Positions 20,113 to 32,016 of a stretch of 64,000 nt of DNA are shown in pieces; position 1 is the first letter of the stretch; each line of letters opens with the position of its first letter. The notes under the pieces were generated by a model. The model ran no database searches. It saw only the letters and a list, made by a program, of their open reading frames with translations, and was not told the DNA's origin. Position numbers and translations under genes: made by a program. Origin of the DNA: Epithemia pelagica (Eukaryota > Bacillariophyta > Bacillariophyceae > Surirellales > Surirellaceae); contig OX337233.1 of NCBI GenBank assembly GCA_946965045.2, positions 3,224,001-3,288,000 of the forward strand, read 5' to 3'.

Positions 20113-22947
20113 ATGAGAATGTCAGTGGTGGTTGGCATACTGACCGGTTCGATTCCGGTCTTGTTGCATCATGGCACTTATTGTTGTTCTGCCGACGAGT
20201 CCAACCGAATGTACATCAACGAGAGCGCTGACCATATTGGAAATGCCACACGAACCCACGACAGGATACTGAGTCGTGAGGACCGAATGGCCATCCGCAA
20301 GAGAAAAAAGCGAATGTTGGAATGGTTTGGAGACAACGATGACGACGAACACGTGGCAGCCGCATCCTCGGTTGATGCTCGTCGACAATTCATCAAACGC
20401 CTTTCCAATGCCGCCAAGCAACCCAAACGGCCTCGTCGAAACAAGGAAAGCAAGTCCTATTCTTCATCATCGTCACGCGACAGTTCCCGGTATCATCGTC
20501 ATTATCATTCCTTTCCACAAGAGAACAATGAACCATCCTCGTTGACGACAACTCACATTCCATCCATTGCTCCGGCACAAGCCGTGGATGTGTTTTCGAA
20601 ACACCACTCCGTCACATCCCCTCAGATTCACAACAACAACAACAACAACCAGAACACTGATCACAATGTCTTTGGCACGGAAAAGGTGGCAAGTGTACCG
20701 TCTCCCAGCATGTTTCAAAGTGACAGTAGCCAGTCGAGTCCATACACCTATATCATTGTTCATCAAGGACGAGGAAAAAAGGAAAAGTCCACCAAGGACA
20801 ATGACCGTGGCAAAAAGGAAAAGACGCACAAGTACATTTATTTTCCGCCTGTGCAATTTCCATCCCGACCGTCGTCTCCTTCCAATAATAGTACATCCCG
20901 TCCCGTTCCTACTGGACCAGCGCCGAGTGGGGCTGCACCACAATCTCCTCCCTCCTCTTCCTCTTCCTCCTCGGTGGCCCCCAGTTCGTTGCGACCCGTC
21001 TTGATCCAAGAGCCACCCAAGTATCAAGCCACGTCGCCGTCCGTCTTTCTCACTTCGGTACCGACTACCAAGCCCACTACCAAACCAACGACAAAACCAA
21101 CAACGTTCTTCACACAAGTGCCAACGACCAAACCCACAACGACACCTACCACGGAAACAGAACTTCCAACGACAGCCCTTCCATCCTTGCCCAGTCCGGT
21201 GCCGACTACCACCACCAAAACTCCATCACGAGGACCAGTCACAGTGCCTCCGGCAATCAGTCCAATCAGTCCTCCCCTATCGACATTGCCTCCCACCATA
21301 CCACAACCATCACCACCGCCACCAACCTCATTACCTCCTACCAAACAACCCATCACACCACAACCATCACCACTACCTCCTCAACCAACCTCTTTGCCTC
21401 CTACCAAACAACCAGCTCCCGGACCCACGCCACCTCCCATTAAAGTCTCTACACCTCCTCCAACCTCGCCGCCGCCGACCAAGCAACCGACCAAGCAACC
21501 GACCAAGCAACCAACGCCCCGACCCACAACCCGGCCTCCCACAAAGAGTCCTACACCTCAACCGACACCGAATCCTACCAAGCAGCCCACGCCCCGACCC
21601 ACAACCCGACCTCCCACCAAACAGCCGACGCCGTCGCCGACACCCCAACCCGTTGTTGGGCCCACGCGACAGCCTACTCCCAATCCCACCAAGCAACCTA
21701 CTCCTAGACCCACCATGGCTCCCACCAAACAGCCAACACCACAACCGACACCCAATCCCACTAAACAACCTACTCCTAGACCCACCAAACAGCCAACTCC
21801 TAGAACCACCATGGCTCCTACCAAACAGCCAACTCCCAGACCAACACCACGACCCACTCCTAGACCCACCATGGCTCCTACAAAACAGCCAACTCCTAGA
21901 CCCACTATGGCTCCTACCAAACAGCCGACACCCAGACCAACACCACGACCCACACCGGCTCCTACCAAGCAACCGACTCCCCGACCCACACCACAACCCA
22001 CTCCTAGACCAACACCACGACCTACTCCTAGACCAACGGTACAATCGGAATTCGACATTGAATTAATGAATACAGGAACCGTTCGAGACTACGACGCCTT
22101 GGTTCGAAGTGTAGCGAGACGTTGGGAGCAAGTCATTGTCAACGACTTGACACCCCAAGAGTCTCCGCCATTTGGGAACGATTGGTTTCGTGGACGGCTG
22201 CTCCAGACGGCCAACGGTCCAGTGGACGACGTGCTTGTGGGCTACCAATTTGTGCCCATTGATGGTCCGGGTGGCATTGCGGGTAGCGCAGGTCCTCTCC
22301 ATACCCGTTTTGCGGGCGGACGACGGGTGAGCAGCATGTCGGGCTTTCTGGAACTGGATGTTGCAGACTTTGCGCGATTTGACGAGGGAACGGCACGCAG
22401 CCTTCTCTTGCATGAAATGGGACATGCGTTGGGGTTTGGAACATTTTGTCCCAACAGTGGAAATGGCGGCATATGCTTTTGTTCCTGTCCGGATGAGACT
22501 TTTGAATACACGTGCAGTGACGCCAGGCAAGCCTTTAATAGTCTCGGTTTTAGTGGCCCATTGTTGTTGGAAAGTGAGGGTTCGAGTGGCGTCATTTGTA
22601 AGCATTGGGAATCCTCGCTGTTTACCGACTTGACGTGGACCGAAGTCATGGAACCAAGTGCCCGAGCTCGAAAACCCGAGCTCTTGACGGAAATTACCAT
22701 TTCGGCCATGGGTGAAATTGGAGAATATCAAGTCAATCTCGGTGCGGCCGATCCGGTTCCCCAGTCGGCCAGTGTCAAGCCACTGCAGTACAGTGCCTTG
22801 CCAGGTATGTCCTATCAGGCCTTTCATGTGGGAGAAGATGGATTTGGTATTGAATTACTTGACGACACGGCGGACGATCAGAGTGTGATTGTGAAAGATT
22901 TCCGATCTCCCCTCGATAACGTATTTTTTCATCCAAACACCACATGA
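20113..22947 (+). CDS. Leishmanolysin-like (M8) metalloprotease with long Pro/Thr repeat
   Basis: 944 residues, with a short hydrophobic start ([18 protein letters not shown]) that reads as a signal peptide. A Lys/Ser-rich and Asn-rich region follows, then about 330 residues of Pro/Thr repeats ([10 protein letters not shown]; residues 313-642). The protease domain begins with [19 protein letters not shown], matching the relative's [19 protein letters not shown]. The zinc site is [10 protein letters not shown] (H767), with the third ligand in CKHWESSLF (His about 831) and TEVMEP beyond. PT-repeat linkers are typical of diatom secreted and wall proteins. No break is seen. Likely cell-wall or extracellular protease. 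Confidence 0.8.
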   Translation: MRMSVVVGILTGSIPVLLHHGTYCCSADESNRMYINESADHIGNATRTHDRILSREDRMAIRKRKKRMLEWFGDNDDDEHVAAASSVDARRQFIKRLSNAAKQPKRPRRNKESKSYSSSSSRDSSRYHRHYHSFPQENNEPSSLTTTHIPSIAPAQAVDVFSKHHSVTSPQIHNNNNNNQNTDHNVFGTEKVASVPSPSMFQSDSSQSSPYTYIIVHQGRGKKEKSTKDNDRGKKEKTHKYIYFPPVQFPSRPSSPSNNSTSRPVPTGPAPSGAAPQSPPSSSSSSSVAPSSLRPVLIQEPPKYQATSPSVFLTSVPTTKPTTKPTTKPTTFFTQVPTTKPTTTPTTETELPTTALPSLPSPVPTTTTKTPSRGPVTVPPAISPISPPLSTLPPTIPQPSPPPPTSLPPTKQPITPQPSPLPPQPTSLPPTKQPAPGPTPPPIKVSTPPPTSPPPTKQPTKQPTKQPTPRPTTRPPTKSPTPQPTPNPTKQPTPRPTTRPPTKQPTPSPTPQPVVGPTRQPTPNPTKQPTPRPTMAPTKQPTPQPTPNPTKQPTPRPTKQPTPRTTMAPTKQPTPRPTPRPTPRPTMAPTKQPTPRPTMAPTKQPTPRPTPRPTPAPTKQPTPRPTPQPTPRPTPRPTPRPTVQSEFDIELMNTGTVRDYDALVRSVARRWEQVIVNDLTPQESPPFGNDWFRGRLLQTANGPVDDVLVGYQFVPIDGPGGIAGSAGPLHTRFAGGRRVSSMSGFLELDVADFARFDEGTARSLLLHEMGHALGFGTFCPNSGNGGICFCSCPDETFEYTCSDARQAFNSLGFSGPLLLESEGSSGVICKHWESSLFTDLTWTEVMEPSARARKPELLTEITISAMGEIGEYQVNLGAADPVPQSASVKPLQYSALPGMSYQAFHVGEDGFGIELLDDTADDQSVIVKDFRSPLDNVFFHPNTT
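21054..22040. repeat. Coding repeat array, Pro-Thr-Lys-Gln type
   Basis: Irregular tandem units of 12-30 bases built from CCCACCAAACAGCC and CCTACTCCTAGACC variants. They encode [10 protein letters not shown] and relatives within the metalloprotease. Confidence 0.8.
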
Positions 22948-24272
22948 GGGGAAGATTCATGAGATATATATACACCCACAGAATGTGAGGACTCCTACCA
23001 TACCACATTATGGAGATAAGGAATTGGCAATCGACTTGCTCGAAGCCACTGTTCATGACGAGGAAGTGACTACAAAGATCTCCAGTCACATTTTCACGAC
23101 CACTGCTTCTTTGGAATGGCGATGGACTGGGGGTACAATATAAGGAACACCGTTCTTGGGACGAGTGACTTGCCATCACTACATGAATACCGAACCTATT
23201 GTTTTAGGGGTCGAACCTGGAATACAACGTCATTGTCCTTCTCTCTACAGGACAGCACACGAGACAATGCTCCTTCCATTGCAAATTGGATTTGAGTTTG
23301 GGGTGACAAAACACCGCTGGATCCGTACCAATCATCGCCCTACTAACAACGATACTCTCCTAATAATAGCTAGTCCATAGTTTTGGTTCCTTCTTACTAT
23401 CTCTTGTCCCTCTCTCTCTAGATACGGATATGTCTATCTTCGGATATGTCTATCTTTATGGATCATTCAAAAGTATAATAGGGCGGCGGTGAGTCTCCAC
23501 CACTCCGTATTAGTATCGCAGATTGCAGCAGAGCATTATTCCAAACCAACCCAAATTTTGCAAAGAACAAGAACAAGAACAAGAACAGCAACAACAACAA
23601 GACGACGAATCATACGACAATCCACACAGTGCATAGAACTAACTGCTGACTACTACCTAGGATAGATGATCCTGGATCCTCCTTTTTTGTGTGTGAATTC
23701 ACACACCGCGTCGTTTTCTCTTTTCTCCGGCAGTACAGAGTATTCGAGCCAGACGACGAATCATACGACAATCCACCCAGTGCCTATAACTAACTGACTA
23801 CTACCTATTAGGATAGATGATCCTAGATCCTCCTTTTGGGTATGTGAATTCACACACCGCGTCGTGTTCTCTTCTTCTCTGGCAGTACAACGTATTCGAG
23901 AGGAGCGGACGACACACCACAAACGTGAGGCGGCATGACAGAGAGTTTTCTAGCACGGACAACACGTGATCGAACAACGCGCCTCTTCTTGGAGAGAACA
24001 CGACGACGAGACTTGGCAGTCTTGTCGTTGTTCTTGTAGCGTTGCAAACCAAGCAGCCGCACTGACTGGTACCAACACACCCAAAAAAAACCACAGGGTT
24101 CTGAGGCTTTTGTGTATTCTCGGCGTCGTCGTCGTCGTGTTGTTGATGTTGTTGTCATCGTCCTTTTGTGCCAGCGACGAATGGTCCACCACTCAACACC
24201 AATTCTATGTCGGTACTAGCAGTCGCAACGATCGTGGCCATGTATATATGTAGAGATTCGATGGAACGTTCA
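22948..24272. other. Intergenic region with tandem duplication
   Basis: About 1.3 kb between convergent genes. It contains the 151-base tandem repeat at 23601-23901. No gene recognised. Confidence 0.6.
23601..23901. repeat. Two tandem copies of a 151-base unit
   Basis: Both copies begin GACGACGAATCATACGACAA (23601 and 23752) and share a GATAGATGATCCT block, GTGAATTCACACACCGCGTCG and CAGTACA--GTATTCGAG. They differ by scattered substitutions and small indels. The unit includes the palindrome GTGAATTCAC. Confidence 0.85.
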
Positions 24273-25652
24273 TCATCGACTCGTGACCGCGACAGCGGCT
24301 TGGGTGGGACGATAAATTTGGGATCCCCAAAATTGCGGTGTCCCATCCGATTGGTAAATGGAGGACGATCGAGTGCCACTTCCACCCGCATTCAGGGCCG
24401 CCGCCCGTTCCTCCAAGGTACAATAATAATCCGACACGGACGGACGATTGTGGTTTGTAGGATCGTCCATTGTCCATTGCTGCTGCGAGGTTCGAAAGGA
24501 TCGCGACACTCGATAGTCATTGTCTGTACCGTCCAGCGACACGGGTGCGGGTTGGGCGCGGGCATTGGCCACGGCAAAGTCTCGACATTTAATGTAGCCA
24601 ATCACGCCGCAATAGGCGGCACTCAAGCCCGTGATCAGCATACTGGCCAACCAAAGGAGGTAGAGGGGTCGACTCCCACACCATCGAATATCCATCAACA
24701 AGGTATCGTCGTCAATGTCATTGAATTCTTCCACATCTTCCATGACGCGATCGGAACAATGACCCACGACAAAGACGGACAACCAGGTAAAACACAAACA
24801 AATCAAAATACTCAAGCGCCAGGGTCCGGATCGGGGACGCATGGATTGATAGCCCTTGGGATACACGTACTTGATGGGAGCGCCGGTATAGGCGTCGCCG
24901 TACCATTCTTCGTAGACAATCCCCGATACCATGCCTTCTTCAAAGGGACTCTTGACATAATAGCGGGGAGAATGCGTGGCGGTGGAACTGACGCGATCCA
25001 ATTCAATCGTATTGGTATTGTTATTGGTATAATCGCGTGACAAGGCCGGTTCGGCATGCAAGGAGGATAACCGAGCATGAGGAAGGCCCATCATGATCAT
25101 ATTGCTGGACGACGACGATGGATAGGCCGCATGGTGGCTGCTGCTGCCAGTGGAACTGCTCGTCGTAGTACTGGGATTGGTACGAACCATGGTCGCTGGA
25201 CCACCTCCACTGCTGGTGGTGGAGGGTGGATGTGGAACGTCTCCCAAAGCGGAGGACGACAAGGGAATGAGTGGACCCGGATGGTCCGTGCTGGCAGTCG
25301 TAGGTGGTTGGTGTTGTGGTACGGAGGAGGACGATTGCGTGCGGGAGGACGGCACCGCGGACGGTGCCGGTGGTGGTGGAACATAGGACGTGGAGGAGGC
25401 GGTGGAATAGTCGCCACTCGTGGATGGAGCAGCCGCCGTGGTGGTCCAGTGTTGCGCATGCCGTTGGGCTTGGTGTCGTTGCATCCATTTTCCATCGTCA
25501 TTGGAGGTTCCGGCTTGGACCGTTTGCGAATATTCTTGCAAGGCATATTTGTACAAGGCGTGTTCGTGTCGCATCGATTCCGCGGTTTGCGCCGTCTCCT
25601 TCAAGCGACGCTTACTACTCGAGCGACGACCCATGCCCAGAATTCGAACCAT
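24273..25652 (-). CDS. Unknown membrane protein with two helices
   Basis: 459 residues from the ATG at 25652 (MVRILGMGRRSSSKRR); the frame is open further upstream but without an ATG. The first 220 residues are Ser/Thr/Pro-rich and basic at the start. Two hydrophobic segments follow, LSILICLCFTWLSVFVVG (near 272-290) and LYLLWLASMLITGLSAAYCG (near 328-350), separated by an acidic loop (EDVEEFNDIDDDT). A conserved-looking block, EEWYGDAYTGAPIKYVYP, precedes the first helix. No signal peptide, so both ends are probably cytosolic. I do not recognise the family. Confidence 0.65.
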   Translation of the reverse strand: MVRILGMGRRSSSKRRLKETAQTAESMRHEHALYKYALQEYSQTVQAGTSNDDGKWMQRHQAQRHAQHWTTTAAAPSTSGDYSTASSTSYVPPPPAPSAVPSSRTQSSSSVPQHQPPTTASTDHPGPLIPLSSSALGDVPHPPSTTSSGGGPATMVRTNPSTTTSSSTGSSSHHAAYPSSSSSNMIMMGLPHARLSSLHAEPALSRDYTNNNTNTIELDRVSSTATHSPRYYVKSPFEEGMVSGIVYEEWYGDAYTGAPIKYVYPKGYQSMRPRSGPWRLSILICLCFTWLSVFVVGHCSDRVMEDVEEFNDIDDDTLLMDIRWCGSRPLYLLWLASMLITGLSAAYCGVIGYIKCRDFAVANARAQPAPVSLDGTDNDYRVSRSFRTSQQQWTMDDPTNHNRPSVSDYYCTLEERAAALNAGGSGTRSSSIYQSDGTPQFWGSQIYRPTQAAVAVTSR

Positions 25653-26508
25653 GATGATGATACTGATACTGATGCTTTCGTATTGTGTGGTGGTGGTTGT
25701 GGATTGGAGAATGAGTCGATTGCCTTTCACCTTTTTTGTGTGTGTATTGGTGTGTCTTTTGCAAAGGAACAACCGTATAGAGAGTAAGCACCGTCAATTG
25801 GAACACTGGCCAAACGGCACAATGACAGACAACCAACAAAAGGAGAGGACGGAGATGAGAGAATGGTCTCTCCCAAAGTAAGTGGAATGGTGTTGCGCGC
25901 TGTGTGTACTGCGACGAAACAACCCAGTCTACAACAACAATATGCTCTGGTCGAAGCACTGTCGCTTTGCACAATGATGACAATACACACAACAGAGAGG
26001 AGGATGGTCGATTGCCCCGATGCTCCGAAATTTACAAAGAGAGTGTGTGTTGGCGTTCCTGGTCCTGGCCATGGTGGACGACGCGCCGGGGCAGGAGTTG
26101 TTTGTCGCACGTCCGTCCTTCGTGCCGAACAACGGATCGAGTGCGCCGGCCGGGTCACAGGCACCCGTCACGCGCTTGGCGAGCCCCTTATTCCCAGAAG
26201 GTTGGCTGTTTCCGATTCTTCCAAAGAGAACAACCACACAACAACAAGAACCACACAGAGAACAACAAACAAGAAAGGAAAGAGAGAACCGACTACATAG
26301 GAATCCTGGATCGCTTGGATATATGTTTGGTTGATTGACAACAACAACAACAACAACAACAACTTGTTTGGGATTTGACTCTAGAGAGAGAACGTGAGAG
26401 GAATAAGAATCATCCTCCACAAAACAATCTCACACACACAGGGAATACTCTGTATTGGTTGCAACGTCGTGTGTCCATCCTGCTCCCAAAACCAAACGAA
26501 TTCACACC
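25653..26508. other. Divergent intergenic region
   Basis: About 860 bases between two genes transcribed outward. A (CAA) run lies at 26339-26362. No gene recognised. Confidence 0.5.
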
Positions 26509-27882
26509 ATGTTGCAACGTCCTTCATCATCATCCATGTCTCAATCCTTTTCGTCGTGGCAGGCCTCATCGTCGTCGTCTTCTTTGGTGAACAACAATGA
26601 AAATCATGTCCCCACCAGTCACGTCTTGGGCAAGAAACCAAGTGCTACGTCTGCTGCTGGTGGACTCAAGACACCCAAATCTCATTCTTCGGTCCACAAC
26701 CACAACAACCACAAGAGCAAAACCACTGCATCCAAACACAAACGACGGGCCTTTGGTGACATTTCCAACAAGAAGCCTGGCCGTCATGCTTTGAATCAAA
26801 ATAAGAGTACAGGAGGAGTCACACCGTTGGTTCAAAAGCAACTCTCCTTGCAGAATGCCTCCAGTAGTATATCCTCCTCGGTCGTTCACAAGAAAAAGAG
26901 TGGTTCCTCGTCGTCCTTTGCCACCAAATCCACCAAACCATCTTGGGTCCCCTTGGAAGAAGCACCGCAACAACCACCGAATTTGATCTCGAAAACGACG
27001 ACAACAACGACGATTACGAGTGAGGAACCCACCACGACGAAACCACTACCCACAACAACAAAAGTGCGCAAACAAGTCAATTTTCAATTGCCAAACCTCC
27101 ACGATCATGACGACCACAAGTCACACGACAAGGATCCGAATCAAACGAATCCAGCTCCCATGCATCCCCCCTCCGAGTCACGTGTCCCTGCCAGTACCCA
27201 CCTTCGACCAACGACAACAACAACAACAACAGTATCCCTCCATTCGTCCGAACTGGATGAGGAGGATGCCGTCGTGGAGTTCTCGGCGGGCCGAACCTGG
27301 CAAGAACAACAAGCGCAGTCGTTGGCCTGGGAACACGAGGAATTGCAACACCAAGCAAATGCCATGTCAAGTTTGGATCCCGAAACCATTTTTGCGCAAC
27401 GACGGGTTCAACGACAAGAGGAACAAGATCGGTTGGAACAACGCGGTCTGCAACTCCTGCAACAACAAGTTCAACAACTGGCACTCCAAGATGGTACGTA
27501 CGATTCTACTCTTGCATGTGTGGAGAGAAACGCCGTGTCCAAGAATCATTGGCATGGTCGGCATTGTGATGTATGGTGTCGAGGAGCGTGTGTGCGTCTC
27601 TGGTGTCATTTCACAAAGAAGCATTCGTCTCGAGTTTTACCCACCATGGATTGCCAGCAAAAGAGTGTATCTCTCTCTCACACATAGACTGTATCATGTT
27701 GGTTTTATATGCATCTCTTTCTCTCTCTCGGCACACACATGACAGAACTGGACGACCAGCGCTCGGCATTGGAGCTGTATGAACGGTTGGAAACTGCCCT
27801 GACCGTGGCCGATTCTTCGCTCGACATGCAACCACTTGACGACGACGAGGACGACCCATTCAGTTTCGACGTGTCCTTTTGA
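26509..27882 (+). CDS. Low-complexity protein with cyclin-like DISN motif and coiled coil (two exons)
   Basis: Predicted exons 26509-27493 and 27746-27882 (donor GTACGT, acceptor GACAG), 373 residues. Without splicing the frame runs into unrelated sequence; with it the protein ends in an acidic tail, DDDEDDPFSFDVSF. The N-terminal third is Ser-rich and basic, with KHKRRAFGDISNKK at about residues 76-90. That motif resembles the R-A-L-DISN stretch near the start of mitotic cyclins. A Gln/Glu-rich coiled coil lies at about 262-329 and continues across the join (DDQRSALELYERLETAL). A cell-cycle or cytoskeletal role is only a guess. Confidence 0.6.
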
Positions 27883-28633
27883 ACTGAAACGACGACGACG
27901 ACAAGACAGTCGGTCAACGATGGTGGTAGTGGTGGTCCAAGCTCGAACTTGGTCCATCGAAACTCTACGACTTGGTAGTAAGTCTTCTAGTAGTGTTGCA
28001 CATTCTATTTCTTTGTTGGGGAAACTATCTAGGTAGGTGTCTGTAGCCATGAGAGATTCTGTATGGAATGGCTGTAGCATCGTAGTTTCAATGCGGTGTA
28101 CTAAATTATGGGTCTCTACGAGAACGATGGAATGAGACTCTCCCTTCTGCGACTTGTGTCGATTGTGGTATACCTTTTGGTTCTTGAAACTCATAAAGAA
28201 GGACTCTTCTTCTGTTGTTGGTGTCGTAGTCTCCCTCCTGGTGTACCACACTCCTTTCTTGTCTCCCAAAAAACAACAAAGGGAAGCGAGAACTAGAAGC
28301 GACGTTGCAGCGCTCTCGCCGCTCTGGAAGAAACACAGACACCCATCCAGCTTCCAATCCCTCTTAGTACATTCGTGTGTCTTGTGTATCTCTCATTTTG
28401 GATCTTTACCTAAACCAAGAAAATGAATGGATGTATCACAGAGTACCAATTCTCATTCAGGTTTCGTTGCTCCAACGCTCTCTACTCTCTAGGGAGAAGC
28501 GTGGTCCAGCTTCAGGAGCAGATAGACTACCTACTCCAACAAACGAAGATGTACACATAGCAAGGGTAGCTCCCTCATTTTTCTCCGCCAAGAACAATGA
28601 CACTGCAGCCTCTCGCAACACGCAGTCTTTACC
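27883..28633. other. Intergenic spacer
   Basis: About 750 bases between two plus-strand genes. No gene or repeat recognised. Confidence 0.5.
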
Positions 28634-29719
28634 ATGACAACATTTGCTTCGCCGTCGTCGTCGTCTTCCTTGCCATTGGGATGGACGCAAATTGGTCGAG
28701 ACCGTCGTGGTTCTCGCAAAAGGAATCGAACAGAACAAGAAGGAGGAGGAGATGACCAAGGGATGAATGACGACGTTCGGTGTTGCACTCGTTCCGTTTG
28801 TCGTCATCGAGTATCATCATCGTCGTCCTTGACAAACACTTCCGCAAATAATACCAATCATCCGATTCTTCGTCGATGTACCAAGGGACGTGTCATTGTA
28901 TGCTTTTTGGATACCGATCCCGAATGGTTTCAAGGATTCTTTTTCCCCGAATCGAACCAACGAGATGTACTCTGGGGGGGTCGTCCACAGTCCGCAGCAA
29001 CAAGCCGTCAAACACCCTGGCGACTCTTGGCCACGCAACGTCCCGTGGACGATTGTTTGGCTTGTCAACAAGGAGGATATCGAGTGGTCGATCTCGAGGT
29101 TCACTATAATCGTCCTTGTCGTCCGTCAATATCATCATCATCATCGTCGCCTGGGAGTGGCAAACAAGACAGCAACAGCACACCGGCTCCTACTACTACT
29201 GCAACGACCGAAGAAGTATTCCAAGGGATTGAATGGACGGGTGGTGACATGATGCACTTGTCCAGTCCTCATGTCACCTTGCAACCACAACGATTGGCGA
29301 CTGGTCCCGTAGCGGCCGCCATGGCCCGACAAGTCTTTGGCACCATGCTCACCACGGCCGCCGCAACCACGACTTCACGGCAGAAGAATGATGATACTAC
29401 TACTAATAATGACGCCGAGGAACCAAACGACCCCAAAGGACCCTCCAGGACAACGACGACGACCACGGACCAGGACAAGAACCAGGAGCTCGAAACTGGA
29501 GGAGGCAAGGACTCTGATACAAATAAGAAAACGGAGGAGGACAACGACACTACTACTACTACCAAGGATGACAACAAGGTATTGTGGACAGACACAAAAG
29601 TCTTGAAACACTTTCCGGATATTGCCATTGTGGCGGGAACCATGGAGCTGCATCTTCCTATTGAAAAAGAAGAACAAGACCTCTATGATCTCATGTTTGA
29701 ACAAGAAGACACCACTTGA
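28634..29719 (+). CDS. Unknown nuclear-encoded protein, Thr/Ser-rich
   Basis: 361 residues. A conserved-looking core (about 85-165) reads KGRVIVCFLDTDPEWFQGFFFPES through WRLLATQRPVDDCLACQQGGYRVVDLEVHYNRP. A low-complexity Thr/Asn/Asp region (245-320) separates it from a C-terminal piece, LWTDTKVLKHFPDIAIVAGTMELHLP. No signal peptide or membrane segment. I do not recognise the family. The intact frame and the ordered core argue for a real gene. Confidence 0.6.
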   Translation: MTTFASPSSSSSLPLGWTQIGRDRRGSRKRNRTEQEGGGDDQGMNDDVRCCTRSVCRHRVSSSSSLTNTSANNTNHPILRRCTKGRVIVCFLDTDPEWFQGFFFPESNQRDVLWGGRPQSAATSRQTPWRLLATQRPVDDCLACQQGGYRVVDLEVHYNRPCRPSISSSSSSPGSGKQDSNSTPAPTTTATTEEVFQGIEWTGGDMMHLSSPHVTLQPQRLATGPVAAAMARQVFGTMLTTAAATTTSRQKNDDTTTNNDAEEPNDPKGPSRTTTTTTDQDKNQELETGGGKDSDTNKKTEEDNDTTTTTKDDNKVLWTDTKVLKHFPDIAIVAGTMELHLPIEKEEQDLYDLMFEQEDTT

Positions 29720-30498
29720 TGATGAGGATGATGAGAAGGACCTTGGCGTTGGGACTCAAATCTTTTTAGAAGTAGATGACGTTGGACTTGGTGGGACAAA
29801 TGTTTGGGATCTTGGTTCTATAGACCGGGACACTGCCTGGGAAAGTAGGTCCCCGCAGCAGGCAGTTGTTGTTGCCAGGAAAACGCAAACCTCTCAGAAA
29901 AGTCCTTCTCCCTCTCTCTCTCTCTCTCTCCCTCTCTCTCTCCTGTCCATCGGGTCCTGTTGGCCATATATTACCTTAAGAAAAGAACTTAAGAGAAGAA
30001 CCGCAACCAATAGGGAGTGTATCGTGCAACACGGTTTGCGCTACCCATAGCGCCAGTAACAGTCATGTGTGTTTTATCCCACGAAGAAACAAACAAAGCA
30101 AAATGATAGAAGTATAGTCGTTTCCGTTTGTTCTAGAGAGTTACCGTTTGATTTGATGCTGGAATCAAATTACTACGACAACCTCCAGGTTTGTTCATTA
30201 TACTTGGAAACCACAGTTGGAGTTTCACCAAACGAGTCGTTGCCGTCAGAAACGGAAAACGTTCCTGTCTCTCCATAGTGGACGACGACACGTCTCTTGG
30301 CGGTTGTTTACCGAGTCCCTCAATCACAGGGAAAATGGCAGTGGTGGCACATGGTTTTTTTGGCTGTCCTCCATCGTGGCAACGTTCTTTTGTTTTCCAT
30401 GGTCCCTCAAACACTGTACCTTTTCACCGCATATATCGGTTTCCGTCCATGACACAAAACGCCCACATCACGTCATTGTCGTCGTGCAAGAAATTCGT
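29720..30498. other. Intergenic spacer with CT microsatellite
   Basis: About 780 bases between convergent genes. A CT-rich simple repeat lies near 29908-29942. No gene recognised. Confidence 0.6.
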
Positions 30499-31182
30499 TT
30501 ACTTCGGCAAGTCTCCTCCGCCACCACCAACCGTGTTGTTGGGTCCATCTCCAAAGTGGAGTTTGAGAGCCAACTGGGCCAGCGTACAGGCCAGACCCAA
30601 GAGATTGGGAAGATAAATATTGACATCGTGAATGCCATACCAACCAAAGATACTCCAAAGGGCACAATTGACCAAGGATGCGAGGGTAAAGGGCAAGGGA
30701 ATGGACTTGGCCGATTTCTTTTCCAAGACGGACTTGAGAACGGAAAGGGGACTGGCAAACATGATAAAGACCATGACGACACCGGCCGTCCCAATAATGG
30801 AGGTCGCCACTTCCGGTGTGGACGACATGGAGGCTACCAGGAGAGTGGCCAAGGTGAGGGCCCCAATCCCTTGCACATGTTGCAAGACGGTTCCCGGCAA
30901 GGTGGGCGATGCCTTGGGCGCATGTTTGGTAAAGGAGACAAAGAAATAAAGGCCCAAAATGAGGCCAAACAAATTGGCCGACCAAATGCGAGCTTCTCCC
31001 TTGAGAATGCCATAGGTGGTCCACACCATGGCGGACCCAATCATGGACGAATAGGGCAAGAGGGGCAAATTGGCCACCGTCTTGTCTTGTTGAATGCGAC
31101 GAATCGTCGGAAGTGGTGCCATAAAGACTACCACGGCCGCCCACGAGGCAAAATGACCACACACTTGAGCAAAGGATTCCAT
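30499..31182 (-). CDS. SWEET-family sugar transporter
   Basis: 227 residues, the usual SWEET length, with seven predicted helices: three in each MtN3/saliva repeat (about 6-90 and 125-210) joined by a linker helix. Typical sequences are APLPTIRRIQQDKTVANLP with YSSMIGSAMVWTTYGIL in the first repeat, and ASPLSVLKSVLEKKSAKSIP with SLVNCALWSIFGWYG in the second. The C-terminal tail is short and Gly-rich. The family carries sugars passively across plasma or vacuolar membranes; the substrate cannot be read. Single exon, intact. Confidence 0.9.
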   Translation of the reverse strand: MESFAQVCGHFASWAAVVVFMAPLPTIRRIQQDKTVANLPLLPYSSMIGSAMVWTTYGILKGEARIWSANLFGLILGLYFFVSFTKHAPKASPTLPGTVLQHVQGIGALTLATLLVASMSSTPEVATSIIGTAGVVMVFIMFASPLSVLKSVLEKKSAKSIPLPFTLASLVNCALWSIFGWYGIHDVNIYLPNLLGLACTLAQLALKLHFGDGPNNTVGGGGGDLPK

Positions 31183-32016
31183 AATGAATGATGCTTTTTC
31201 TTTTATATGTTTCCTCTTCTTGTTTCCAGCTGTCTATAGATGTCGTGTGATGGTTGTCTTTGGTGCCAGGCAATGAAATTGCTAGTCTGCAAAATGGAAA
31301 GCAAAAAGCAACAAGCACAGTAAGAACTGTTAGACCGTTCTTGAGGTGTGCAACTCCGAGAGCGATTCGAGGCAAGAACCCGTCCTCTTTTCAACGGCAT
31401 CTCAATTCACCACACGAAAAACCGAAATAGCCAAGCATCAACAAGTCATCAACGGAGCCGGCTCTTACCAGAAAAGGATCCGCTACCACTGTGGAGACCA
31501 CGAGGGCTAACACAAAATGCAGTAACAGATGAATGAGAGATCGAGCCAGTCATCATGGTCTCTGCGCAGATCTCCCCCAAATCGGGTCATTTTTAGTCGC
31601 GGATAAGGAATCGAACAGAAACTACCTATCTACCCATGCAATGACGATGTCGAAAGTACTCTATGCTCAACCACGAAAAGGTTTGCAACGACACCAACGA
31701 TGGCTTCCTTTGTTTCTCTCCTCTCCGACAAACCACAGTACAAAGTTTCTCGCGAAGCAGTGCTGTCCCTCTAAAATTTACGGAGGGTTTGGATCCTTTT
31801 GCGTTCTAACTATCCTTAGGTAGATCGATAACAGTGCGATCATCTTTTGGGGCAGTCTTAGGTCCACAAAAGAGATTTAAGTCCTCTACCTCGTCGAAAA
31901 CACATTAAGCTCCCGTGCTTCCAAAAGAGACGCGGTTGTCCTGAATGCCATAATCAACACAAGAGAACAGCTTCCTTCCTAGCCATGCTGTGTTGTCCCT
32001 TGCTCGTCCTCCTCGT
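31183..32016. other. Intergenic spacer
   Basis: About 830 bases, between the start of the SWEET gene and the 3' end of the Gln/Thr-rich gene. No gene recognised. Confidence 0.5.

Noticed and set aside
20143..20161. tRNA-like T-arm, ACCGG-TTCGATT-CCGGT
   Set aside because: It lies in the signal-peptide codons of the metalloprotease. No A box, D arm or matching acceptor stem was found at the right distance.
30473..31375. 300-codon frame overlapping the SWEET gene
   Set aside because: Other frame of the same strand, without membrane pattern; the SWEET frame has all family motifs.
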